Source: Xanthostigma xanthostigma
Taxonomy: Eukaryota > Arthropoda > Insecta > Raphidioptera > Raphidiidae
DNA length: 64,000 bases
Assembly (NCBI GenBank): GCA_963575645.1
Contig: OY754468.1
Location: 52,587,665 to 52,651,664 of the forward strand
Direction of reading: 5' to 3'
The translations under genes were made by a program, and so were the position numbers. Below, one piece after another: positions 45,667 to 58,700 of the stretch. Position 1 is the stretch's first letter; each line of letters begins with the position of its first letter. The notes beneath the pieces are model-generated. The model saw only the letters and a program-made list of their open reading frames with translations. It was not told the DNA's origin and made no database searches.

Positions 45667-46196
45667 AAAAAAAACGAACAAAACTCTTCCGCTGCGATTA
45701 AAACAAAAAAATAGTTTTAATAGTAATAATTCTAAATATTATTCCACAATGAACAAAGTTCAGCATTTTTATTGGCAATAATTTAACATACGAGAAGCAA
45801 AAATAATACTAGTTTATATGTATATCAAGTATTTTATATAAAATTCTCTGCTACATATGCTTTATAAACATTCCAAAGTGGGATCATATAACTTAGTACA
45901 AACCGTGCGTCTTAAAAATCCTCTTCTTTCTTAACAACAGCAAAAAACACTTGAACTATACTTCAACTTCACCGGGAAATCAAATACTTTGTACTAATAT
46001 TATATACACACGTAGTTTAAACTTTTTAATGAAGACTTTTACTGTCATCAAAAAATGATTTTTCTTTTTTTTTTTTAATTTTGATAATAAATCTACCAAC
46101 TAGCACATTTATGGAATGTCAACATAAACAAAATTTATGTCTTTATGTACAAATGATTTTTTTTAGTATAAATCAACTGGTAAAAACCAGATAAGC

Positions 46197-46561
46197 ATTC
46201 TGTCAAATATTTACGAAGTCTTCAGCACGGTGCTGCCATCTACAGTTAATTCTGTCGTACTAGTCCTAATTTTCCTAAACAAATTTCTCATGCTGTCATT
46301 TCGATGTTCGTTTTATCAGTTTCACCAGCGATAAATCCCAGTCGCAGACACAATAACAAAAAGTAAAGAATTTTCATCTCATTCTGTCAAATATTTACGA
46401 AGTCTTCAGCACGGTGCTGCCATCTACAGTTAGTTCTGTCGTACTAGTCCTAATTTTCCTAAACAAACTCATGCTGTCATTTCGAAGTTCGTTTTTTCAG
46501 TTTCATCAGCGATAAAGCCCAATCGCAGACACAATAACAACAAAAAGTAAAGAATTTTCAA
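46197..46561. repeat. About 183-bp tandem duplication near the OGA 3' end
   Basis: attctgtcaaatatttacga starts at 46197 and again at 46381. The two units differ by a few substitutions and small indels. Both contain gcacggtgctgccatctaca. They lie within 560 bp of the OGA stop codon, so they may be in its 3' UTR. Confidence 0.75.
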
Positions 46562-46751
46562 CACAATATCACACACAAATGACGAACCGTCGGCATTCGA
46601 CCTACAGATTGTACTCTAGACGCTCGAGAGGCGAGCTCATTTGGGTCTATAACCTATCGACTCATTTGATACAATAACTCCGACCGTTAAATTAATATAA
46701 CATTGATATATAAAAAGTTTTGTTAGACTTAAATTAAACAGTACACGATTA

Positions 46752-49700
46752 TTAAAACACTCGGCCCATGTGTATTTGACCTGTCGACGAATCTTGATTA
46801 ATTTCGACGAAACCCAACTTTCCGTAAAATGAATGCGTGTAGCTGTCGGAAGTGTTGAGCGGAACGTGGACACCGAACGAACCTGTGGCAACCATCAAAG
46901 AAGTGTTAAAGCATCAAATAGCCTACCCTGCAGAATAAATAAACTCTTCGTCTGATCTAGTGGTGATTAAACTTTTTTGACGTGATAACGTCTTATAAAT
47001 TGATGAAACACCGCCAGCACACACGAAAAAGAGTAACGTTCCGCAAGCGAGAGCGCGATATAAGCGATAGAGATGCACGATCGGGCCAAGCGTCGGCTTG
47101 TGCGCATTTCTCCCTCTTCTCGCGTGACGTCAGAGAGTAGTGTGCGTTCAACATTTTTTTCGGCTGTTCCAGCGAAAGCTACATCTGACAGATGGCCTTT
47201 GTTTTATAAACCGTGGAAATTAAGACTTAAAATCACGATATCTAATAAAAATGTCATAAATTATCGAATTTTTAAAACAATTTTTCAGATAATACATCTT
47301 TATTTGTCAATTGATAGTTTGTACACAAACGCAGCTACATTTTGTATCAAAAACAAATCTTGGGAGATATCTGCATTTCATAACAGCAGATAAATTATAC
47401 GGTTTGTTAACAAATATATGATATATATACATTCTTTTAAATGTCTTTTATAATTGCTTAAAAATATGTATTTTGCTTTGGTTGATCAAATTATTAGTCG
47501 GTAAAAATATAGTTTGACAGCTACTAAAATTTAGGTTATGTATTATTAAATATGATATTCGAGCGGAATACGTTATCACGTAAAACTATCGTCCGTAAAC
47601 CGACTTTACAGACAACCAATTTTTTTTTTTCAAAAAGTAGCCCGAATATTAAAACGTGTTCATAAAAAAAAAATTGGTTGTCTGTAAAGTCGGTTTACGG
47701 ACGATAGTTTTACGTGATAACGGCATAAAGAAACATTGAAATGCGTACAAGCCGACGCTTGGGCCGATCGTGCTTCTCTATCGCTTATACCGCGCTCTCG
47801 CTTGCACGCTCAGGCTCAGGCGGAACGTGACACTTTTTCGTGCGTGCAACCGGTGTTTCATCAATTTATAAGACGTTATCACGTCAAAATGCAATATCTC
47901 ATGTTGAATACAAAAACTTCAAATAAAAATCGGGCAATCACTAAAATGCTAATGATTTCTACATCACTTACCGTTAGCTCTAAGCGCAGCAAGAAGACAC
48001 GTAATAAGACGTTTACTAACAGACTGATCCAATACTGAAGGCAATAAACTACAACACATGACAGACGGATGCTGGGGGCTTGGCACGTCCTGTTCTTCGG
48101 GAAATGTGTGGAAATACGATACGGCATCCTGGAATTCAAACAATTCATAATATCACAGGAATCAAACGAAGAAAAAAATTCAAAATTTAAGATGCGAATT
48201 GTAATATAAGCGGCAGTTTTTGAAGTGAAAACTTCTTTAGCGGCGTTGTACACTTTTTTTTAAATGGGTAAAAAATGTTAAACTCGCGTCAGGACACGTG
48301 ACCTGATCGAAAATTCGTAAGACGAAAACTTTTGTGACATGTCCTAAATGAAATCCATTGTATTAATGTGCAAGGTATATATTTTTTTTGGGACTTGTCT
48401 ATGCAATCGAATGGTTTTTAACTACACTATAAGTTGTGCTTTGGCGACATCAGACGGAATTTCTTGGAAGTTATTAGTTCAAACTTTTCTGCGCTTTGGT
48501 CGTTTAACATAGACGTTAATGTTCAAGTTTTCACTTCTGCCGGCACTCCCGGAGTGCATTTGCGTTTTTTTTTATGCACGGGACAGGTATGCATTACACT
48601 AGTTAATTGGCCTGCAGCTACACTGAACGATCCGTACTATAGTGACGGAGTCACTTGAATTTTGGTCACAGACTATAAGTTTCGAACATCACTTTGACGA
48701 CATTTACCTGAACAGTTTTCGGCAAATCGCTGTCGTTTTTCAGTTCTGGATATTTTGCGCGCATCTCCGGTATCCAAGAAACGGCCTGACGCGTGCGGAA
48801 CTTGCGAGCGCAAAGCGCCGCGCACGCATAACCCACAATGGCCGTGTCGTCTTCGATTACCATACTCAGCTCCGGATGCAGCGTCAAGTATGGCCCGACC
48901 AATCTAAATTTTAAAACCGGTCGACGTGTTAAAAAAGTTGCCGAATTACAAGCCACAAAATTGCACTGAGACTATTTGTTTCAGACTCATGTGAGTGTAT
49001 AACATCTCTGTTTGCCTTACTGGACTAAGAGCTGGCTACGGAGAAAATGGGTGACTCGGTGCAGAGCTGAAAATTTGCAGAATAATAGAAGATAGTATAA
49101 GTAAGTAGGGAAAAAATTGCCAGAAGGCTAGGCGGAAGATAAAGAGCCGCCAGAAGGCGCTAATGTTGCGAAAAATCAGTGCACTTCTGGCAATTTCTAT
49201 ACTTATTCTGTAATTCAAAACTAGATTATATATTATCTATATTATACATTATATAGTTATAAGGGCATACTGAAAATTCAAACATTCGACAAATATTCAA
49301 CATTTTTAATGACATTTTGATAGAAATAAAATTAATCGTCATATATTTTCATTAATAAAATTAATTATAACTATATAATGTATAATATATATAATCTAGT
49401 TTTGAATTACAGAATAAGTATAGAAATTGCCAGAAGTGCACTGATTTTTCGCAACATTAGCGCCTTCTGGCGGCTCTTTATCTTCCGCCTAGCCTTCTGG
49501 CAATTTTTTCCCTACTTACTTATACTATCTTCTATTATTCTGCAAATTTTCAGCTCTGCACCGAGTCACCCATTTTCTCCGTAGCCAGCTCTCCGTCTAT
49601 ACGTTGTTGTCATAAAACTACGCAAAAAATACTTACTTTTCAGCAATGATGTCTTTGTATTCTTCAGGCATGGTTTCATTGTTTTCGAGACCGTCTTTGC

Positions 49701-52700
49701 ACGTTTTCATGCAGACGGAAAAGACACCCTTCTCGTCTGAAGCTAAATAAGGTCTGATTGTATAAACTTTGCTCGACGGCACTTCGGGTGCTTTGTAAAT
49801 GAACAAATCGTTGCCGGAATCAACCGGTAAGAGGCGCTGTAAAGCAGTAAGGAAAGCAAATATGAATTTCAAACAAAACAAATTAAAAAATGATCGGTAA
49901 ATAAAAAAATCGAAAATTACATCGCAGATTTTGCAGTTTTGATTATTTTTAATTTTAGAACTACAATGCAGCTAAAAATAATTAATTATTCTTTTACTAC
50001 ACCCAAAGGAAATTATTTTGACATTTACAAATCGGTAAGTGACAACAAATTTAATCGTTATTATAAATAATATAACCTAACCTATAGCGCACACATAAAA
50101 AAAAAAACTGAAACATTTCGCAGTATACAGTATGTAAACACGTAAGGTGCACATAGGGAAATTAACATTGGGAAAAAATGACTGGATCAGAGTGAGCCTT
50201 GAAATTTTGTTTTTCAATTTGACAGATAATATTCTTTTGCAAAATGAATGTGTACTACCGAAGAAAATATTCAAATGATTACAACATAATCGGACTTTTT
50301 TTATTAATGGGTGGGACATTAAATTCCCAAAAATACTTAAATATAGTGCGAGATCAAATATCTCCGCCTATTCGTGTTGAACCTAAAGACATTGGGTCAC
50401 TGATTTACCAACGCGCATACGTCATACCAGTCAGACAATTTTTGAATGAAATGTTTCCAAACAGATGGAGTTGTTTTTTTGTTTTATTTTTGTACAAACA
50501 AATTAAAATAATGATTTATAAGAGCTTTTTATTATTAAAAAAGCCAAGTAAAATAAAAATAAATCAAAATAAAATAGAAATCCTCAAGATTACCACGATA
50601 ATAGAAATAACAATTAATGCAGTCATGGCTAACTCTGATCCAAGTATTTTTTCCCAATGCTAATTTCCCTATGTGCACCTTACGTGTTTACATACTGTAT
50701 AACAATTGATAACTTTTATTATTAAATATTGCACAATACAAAACTGCACTGAAAAATTCGATATTCGACACCGACCATTACCTAACAGTATTGTAATTGT
50801 CAATATTTAATATGAGATTAAACGAAATCATACGGGAGTCCAAAAATCCTATCCAGGGATCTGAAAATTATTTAACAATCAATTAACGTAACAAACATTC
50901 CATTAAAAAAAAAAAATAAAATTATGCCGTCTGCATATTATAGTTATACAATTAATAAAATATATCACACTGCGTTTGAACTTAATTAATGTTACTTTGA
51001 TAAATATATCAATTTTACACTTCCATCCAGCTTCTAAAATTTGAAAAACATTAGGAAAAAATTTAGAAACTGAAATGATTCTATCAACATTGGGCCGTTC
51101 TGTAAATGTGACCTTGAGATTACCTTGATCGAATAGCAGAACCAATTTTTATCTGCTAGTACCGCCCGAGTTTCGTTAAATTAGTCGAATGCTTTCAATA
51201 AAACGGAAAATAGAGATGCTGAAAATAAAAATGGAACTTGCACATAACCTCAAAATTGTGTGATGACAAGTTAGCCTCAAAACCAAATAAACTAACGTAT
51301 TTTCAGCGATCGAGATACCGAGATCCCATTTACTTGAACGCCCTTAACAACACTCGAATCTGTTTTCTTGATTTTCAACTGCATTGGAATTCCAACAAAG
51401 TTTATATCTTGCAAAATCGATTACCAAAGATTTACCTGTAAATCAGAGGTAAGACCACCTCGGAATACCCAAGGTTCCTGTTCACCGCTCATGAAAGTTT
51501 CCTTCCAGCCTTTCGAAAACCCTACATTAAAAAAAAACACAAACACGATATTAACGTAACGATCATCGCACCACAGCTAGACGGCATGCTCGAGTTGGTG
51601 CAATACGATCGTACTTAATATCAAGAAAGGAGCACCAACCGCTCGCTAAGCAAAGACAACACACTGCGCGCTGACGCTTTCTGTACGGTAACTCGGCAAT
51701 CGAAACAGTTTGGCAGAGAAAATTAAACGGCACTATTGTGACATTTTTTCAGAGTTACAACAGAATAGATTATTTGAAGCCACCCGATTAAACTTTCAGA
51801 ACATAAAAATCACAGACTCTGAACCAACTGTTAAAACTAGTGATGTGCCGGATCGTTAAAAATGTATATCCGCGGATACGGACACGGATCTTAACTTTCT
51901 TAGAGTACGCGGCGGTAAATATTGCACATCGACCTTTGGAAAGAGATTATCTGTTATGGGAAAAAGTTATTGACCTCTTTAAGAGTTAACTCTCATAACA
52001 GATTGTCTCTTTCCAAAGATCGATGTGCAGTATCTCATTAAAAAGATAGTTGATTTAGTACCTTTGAGTTATGTACTATTAGTATGGTACTCACTACGAT
52101 AAATGTTTGCAATATAAAGGTGCCAAATACGATTTAAAAAAATAAAAAATAATCTGAATGGAATTTAACAGGTTTTCATTATTACCTAATCACCTATATA
52201 TATAAAAATTCATCTATGAATTGAAAATTAATAAAGTAAAAGATCCGCAACAAAACTAACGGATACGGATCTTTCTTCTCCCTCGGATATCCGGCACATC
52301 ACTAGTTAAAACACAATTATTGACCAGAAAAAGTCGTCATTATTTTTATTTTAGCATAGAATTCAAAAACGCTTACCAAAATAAAAACATAACAAAACAA
52401 ATGCACGATCACCGTACAGAAAAATATTAATTTGAGACTACAAATTAAGAAAAGAAGTACTAAAAATGAGAACCGTGAAGCTCAAAAAAGAAACGGTGGT
52501 TCTCAAATCTTAGACGCGCTCGGTTACGCAAGCCGAAAAAAAAAAAAAATTCTACGCGCCGCAACTTTTCAAAACAGGTTTACGCAAACGCGTCCTTATC
52601 CTATGTAGGCGATAACTGTCACATTGGATGCGTACATGTGTAAGTTCCTTGCGTGAATGACGGCATCGTAGATGGAAACTGGCCCAGAGCTGCCACGGAA

Positions 52701-55700
52701 AGTCGATAAAAGCAGAAAAATCACATTTATTAGCATAAACAATAAAAACACTTTTAAACGATCTATCAAAAAAGAGAAAACACTACTTTTTTTTATACAA
52801 TCTTATCGATTCAAACAACTCTACCGATTCGTTTTTGTTTTACAGTGCGTCATCGATTATTTCGATCGAACATATTTCGAAAGAAGATTGTACAAAATCA
52901 ATAATCTAAAAGTGTTGACAATTTCTCCTCGAAAAAGCTTGTTGGAAATTTTACGCCAACAACACAGTGAAGAAGAAATGATCAGCTTATTATATTTCAG
53001 TTTTTATTTTTGAAAAACTATGAAAACAAAGCGTCTAAAAAAAAATCGCGACAAAAACCATCTCAAATCAGAATATTCGTCTTTCTCGATTCGAAATCGT
53101 ACGCAAAGCAGTTTCGCGCAAAGCTTTCCAAGAAGATCGTCAGCCATCTCTGAAAAAAATTCGCAGCCAAACCAACTGAATTATTATTAATTATAAATAA
53201 ATGCAGCAACGGCGGCGCCTCTTACGAAAAATGGAACTTAAAAACGCAAAAAGAAAATCGTATATAGTTTAACAATAACACAGTTGGACCTAAAATTCGC
53301 AAACCCTACAAATAATAAACGCAAATTGAAAATGCCTTACGCAGCTTTTCACAGAAATTGTTACGCAACTAGTTTATTTAATTACGCAATTAGCAGAAAA
53401 TTACGCACAGCAATTCGCAAAATACAAAATTTCACAGCGACGTCCATTAATTTCGATTTACAGATATTTCAATAGTTTTGTTCAACGATAAGTAAATAAT
53501 ATGAGATACACGTCGTCATCGACGGCAAACAAATGAATACACCATAACAAATGAAGGTGACAACGTTTCCGCTTCCAGTAAAAGGTTACATTTCAAATAT
53601 GACTCATCGTTCTACATTACAAATTTAATGTAACAAAATAATAAACAAATTTCACTCGATAAAGATCGTCCGACTTTAATTTCCTCGAATATTTTAACAT
53701 TTTTCAGAATTTAATGAACATCGGTTGTTAATTTTATGTTTTGAGTTTTTCTGAAAGAATCAAAAGAGGAATATTCCGTAATGAAAAAGTAATAATCTTA
53801 AAATCGTGTTGTCAATACAAAATAAAAGTCCGTTTTATATTTTTTCAAAATAAAAACAAAAATTCACTTTTGTTTACGGTCTATTGAAAGCAGATTGAAT
53901 AAGAGAACAATCGACTCTTCATTCTGCTTACAAGCTCATGCCGGACGGTTGCACATTTTACCAAATCATTCGGATTTATTTCACGATTCAAACCGACGGA
54001 TACTCGTTTTTGAGAAAGTTTCCGGTTTAAAATGCACAACCGACGACGACTGAAATAAATTTCCGAACACGACAAAGATTACGTCCGGGCATAAAGCACA
54101 TACCGAGCCATTTGATATAGGAGTTGAGCAGAGAGACTACGCCCCGTATGTCCCATACATACGAGTACAGGTCGTACAACAGTTCCCGATTGTTGCAGTA
54201 CGTCAATCGTTCGAATAACCTGTTCAGAGACACCGACATGTCGTGCATTTTACGCGCTCGCGTAAACCATTCCTGCACCTGAAAAAACATCTGAGTTATC
54301 GATTGTCTCTAAACGATTTTTTCTCCATTTGAAGAGTATTCTTCCCTGCAAACACCCCCTGCACCCTTCATCTCAAATCTTTTCCCTCTCGCCTAAAAAC
54401 GGTTCGCGCTCTCCCGACGCTATTTTTAAAGTTAGAGGGTTCTGGTAAACGCCGAATGAAAGACAAAGAATCAGACTACAGATCCTTCAAGCGAATTTTT
54501 TGAAAATAAAATTCCTGAAAAAACTTACAACCTTTTGAAAAAAATAATCAGTTACGTAATATTTCACACGTAGGCGAAACTGTTTTTCAATTAAAAAAAA
54601 CTAAAAAACACGCTTTATATCGGACTAAAAAGTAAAAAATAATTGTTTTAAAATAAGCTTAAAAAGCGTTGGGCGCTCGATGTACGAAAATGTGGAACAA
54701 AGCGCCCCACGCTTTTTAAGCTTATTTTAAAACAATTATTTTTTACTTTTTAGTCCGATATAAAGCGTGTTTTTTAGTTTTTTTTAAACTATATTTTATT
54801 TTTCACTTTTTAGTTTGAGGATCTATAAAAGAATTTATTAATCCTGGGGGTCCTAATAAGGATAATGGGAAACTGTTATCAAATTATTGCATTGTCATCG
54901 GTCCTTGATACGTATGCAAAGTTTCAAATTAATCAGACTTCGGGAAATTGGTGAAAATTATGCTCAAAGATTCCGTTACATACATACATACTTACAACCC
55001 AAACTAATATAAAGCGTTTAAAAAAATCGCGTGAAGGATCTGTAGTCTGATTCTTTGACTTTCATTTGGCGTTTACCAGCTTTAAAAATAGCGTCGGGAG
55101 AGCGCGAACTGTTTTTAGGCGAGAGGAAAAGATTTGAGATGAAGGGTGCAGGGGGTGTTTGCAGGGACGAATACTCTGAAGAATTTCTCACCTCCGGCTT
55201 GTTGTGTGAATTCTCGTCTTTAGACTGGTTAGCTGAAATGACTAAATGGGCGTTGATTTTCAGCCAATTGAACTCCTGAAGAAGTTGGAGTCCCTGGCCG
55301 CCGTGTTCGAACGGAAGGTAGAATAAATCGCAAAGCAATGCCAAGTCTTCTTGCTTTAATTCTTTGTCAGTTCTAAGAAAATAACTACACTTAATTGTTA
55401 TTGGCGTACCTAGTAGTCTAAGTCATTCATCGCGCTGACAGGTCATGACTTAGCCTACAAGTTGCGCCCATAATTTTATTCAACAATTGCGCGTTATTCA
55501 TGTTTTAATTATAATGAGATGTTGTAAATATCTATTTATTTCTTTATAAAAAAAACTGTCAATACTAACAGCACCAAACAGCACGATTCAATGTTTTGGT
55601 TTGAGGTTAGCCGGTTATGAATAAACTCCATGTCGAAAACATTCGGCCTCTCAATTTTAGCCTCAATGGGTAACAACAGGGAGTTGTTGTTACCTACTAT

Positions 55701-58700
55701 TTCGTTACGACTCAGAAAATAGTTACGTTTATTTTCATTACTCCACAATGGCCGAGCTAATAGGAATCTTCATTGAGTTATGACAAGTAATTGTCACCAG
55801 TCGGTAAATGGCTATTTAGGGTTCGGTTTCTAGGCATGATAAAACATGAATAACGCGCATGAGTTGAATAAACAAATATAATGGCAGTTTTAAAAGTTAA
55901 CCGAAAGTAAAACGCACAACTAGGGCCCGGTGTTTCCTCATTAAAACAGATATTCGAGATCCCAAAAGTTTAAAATCGACGTACCGATAATTCATTGGCC
56001 GTTTCTCAACGGTTATTGAAAAGGTACGCTATTAAAACCACTGTTAAGGAGGTTGATCCGTTACAGTCCCAATCAAAAATAAGTCGAATTTTAAGTGGGA
56101 ACTTTTCCATAATAAATTTTTACAAAAGGTTATAAGTCGATGATACCAATAAATTATTGTCATAAAGGCATAAATAAATATTTTTTTAAATATTAATATT
56201 AATTATTTCAGTATTTTACTTAATGGACTAACTTTTGAATTTTTTGTAGGTACAAAGTTAAGTTAGAAAAATAAATTTAAGTAAATATCTGTATTTTACA
56301 TATTTTTTGCAGTAAATAATTAAAAAAAGAAATTAGAAGTAATAAAAGTTAAATCATTAAAAAGTTGAGAATTCAGTTAAAATTGTCAAGAATAAAAGTC
56401 CATAATCGAAAAGTGCTAAGGTTTAATAATTTTTTTTATTGATTAAAAGTCTCCTAATTAATCAAATCTTTATTTTGATAATCATTAATAATTTTGAAAG
56501 ATTTTATAAAAAGCTAATTAGATTTTAAATATTAATTATTTTTTATATTTTTTAGATCAGTTCTGAAGAAGGTCCAAATCCGGATTGAAACGTTAATGTA
56601 TAAAATTGGTCGATAATTTTATTTATTGAAGTCTCCTAATTAAATTGGAAAAAATATTAAAATATGCGTAAGACATCGATGCTTTACATAGTTCGTTTTC
56701 GGAATTGCTTGCATTATTTGGTTATTTGCAAAAATTTAAAATGTACCGTTTGCATGCTAGGTTGACATATTTTCCATAACACTACATGCAAAAGTTTTTT
56801 TTAATTTCTAACTTTATAAATCTCCTAATGATTTTGGATTTTTTATAGAAAATTTTGTCATAAAAAAATCTATTAAAAAATCTTTATTTCAGATTTTTTT
56901 CATTATCTTCGTAAAACGGCTCAACCTCCTTGAGACAAGGAAATTGATGATAGATTAACTAAAAACTTACTTATTATTTTCATTGTTTTCAATTAACATA
57001 GGATTTGAGGATACTCCGTTGTTGGCACCCGATGTAACACTGTCTGTTGACGATTCTACCTGCATGCTTCCGCTCGACTAAAAAAGAAAAAATTTGCAAA
57101 ACACGCCGGTTCAGTTACGTGTATTTCTACTTAATAATTCCAATCTACTTTGAAGATTTTATAGCCGAGTTCGTGTAGTACAAAACACGATCTTCTAAAT
57201 CAAATAATAGACGTAGGCTTGGCTACGGAGAAAATGGGTGACTCGGTGCAGAGCTGAAAATTTGCAGAATAATAGGAGATAGTGTAAGTAAGTAGGGAAA
57301 AAATTGTCAGAAGGCTAGGCGGAAGATAAAGAGCCGCCAGAAGGCGCTAATGTTCCGAAAAATCAGCGCACTTCTGGCAATTTCTATACTTATTCTGTAA
57401 TTCAAAACTAGATTATATAATATATTATACATTATAAAGTTATAAGGGCATACTGAAAATTCAAACATGATATAATAATTACATTCGACAAATATTCAAA
57501 ATTATTAATGTCATTTTGATAGAAATAAAATTAATCGTCATATATTTCCATTAATAAAATTACGTTGTTATACAACGTAATTTTATTAATTTATTTAACT
57601 TTATTTCTATCAAAATGTCATTAATAATTTTGAATATTTGTCGAATGTAATTATTATAATATCATGTTTGAATTTTCAGTATACCCTTATAACTTTATAA
57701 TGTATAATATATATAATCTAGTTTTGAATTACAGAATAAGTATAGAAATTGCCAGAAGTGCGCTGATTTTTCGGAACATTAGCGCCTTCTGGCGGCTCTT
57801 TATCTTCCGCCTAGCCTTCTGGCAATTTTTTCCCTACTTGTAATATCTCCTATTATTCTGCAAATTTTCAGCTCTGCACCGAGTCACCCATTTTCTCCGT
57901 AGCCAGTTCTTAATCCATAACATTCTATTTACCGAAGTGTTTTCGCTCATCGCTACATCTTCCGTCGACGACAGGGCTTTGGTGACGTGGAGAGGCGAAT
58001 TCGACGGAGACGTATTGCAATCCATAGGCTCGGTCGGACTCAGACTCGACTCCGAAGTTAAATCGCCGGTCTCGTTACCGATATTGTTCGTCTCCGTATT
58101 CATCGGGCTTCCGATTTTACCGTTGCACTGTTCGCTGTTTACGGTCAACGATTTGTTTTTTTCCGTATTATTTTCGGAGCCGTCTTTGTTTTCGGCGGCA
58201 CGAGCGCCGTTCAGAACGGCAGGTTTGACGGCGACGAGAGAGCTGAGCGTCAGTGGAATCACGGTCGGAGCGATCGGATTTGGAATCGAATCGTTGCACA
58301 CGACCTTAGTTTCGGAAACTAACGAGTTCATGACGGGCGTCGAAATCGGGTTCATAAAGCTATCCGACGAGACGTTTACCTGTTCAATACAAAGTATTAT
58401 CGAAATAGTTATATTTATTTAAATTGTCAGGTCTATTGCCGAAAATCTCTCTGAGTTTATATTAAAGAAAAAAAAAATCCAGCCAATTGGGCGACGGGAC
58501 CATTCCAACTTCAAAAATGTTGACATATAACGTTATACATAAGAGTAAATAAAATTTCTGACATCGCGTGAGGTGACGCGGGTAATGGCTGGTATTCAAT
58601 ATGATATTTTCTATTCGTTGCCATGGTTACCTACATAATATGTTCCACGTCATATAAAAATTAATCAAAGCATGCCGAACTAGTTTATTTCTGACAGATC

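Larger units (their letters stand above)
42188..46751. other. MROH1-OGA convergent interval
   Basis: It holds the MROH1 3' UTR, then AT-rich DNA with an inverted-repeat element carrying a broken SAP-domain fragment (43360-44073). A GC-richer element with short inverted ends (45354-45666) and a tandem duplication (46197-46561) next to the end of OGA follow. From 44080 to 45350 I see no gene and no repeat matched elsewhere in the window. The OGA 3' UTR should occupy part of the right end. Confidence 0.6.

Noticed and set aside
49036-49218. Repeated 60-68-residue open frames (MNYRISIEIARSALIFRNIS) in the GAGCTGG foldbacks at 49036, 49378, 61233 and 62225
   Set aside because: They occur on both strands because the arms are inverted copies. 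There is no start context, the composition is hydrophobic AT-driven, and the frame is lost in the 57217 copy. Conservation reflects young repeats, not coding.
52672-53013. 113-residue plus-strand open frame inside an OGA intron
   Set aside because: It lies antisense in an intron, is Lys/Phe/Leu-rich as expected for AT-rich DNA, and shows no motif or splice partners.
57937-58422. 161-residue plus-strand open frame
   Set aside because: It is the reverse complement of the OGA exon 58379-57933, whose minus-strand frame joins in phase with its neighbours. This strand has no supporting signals.
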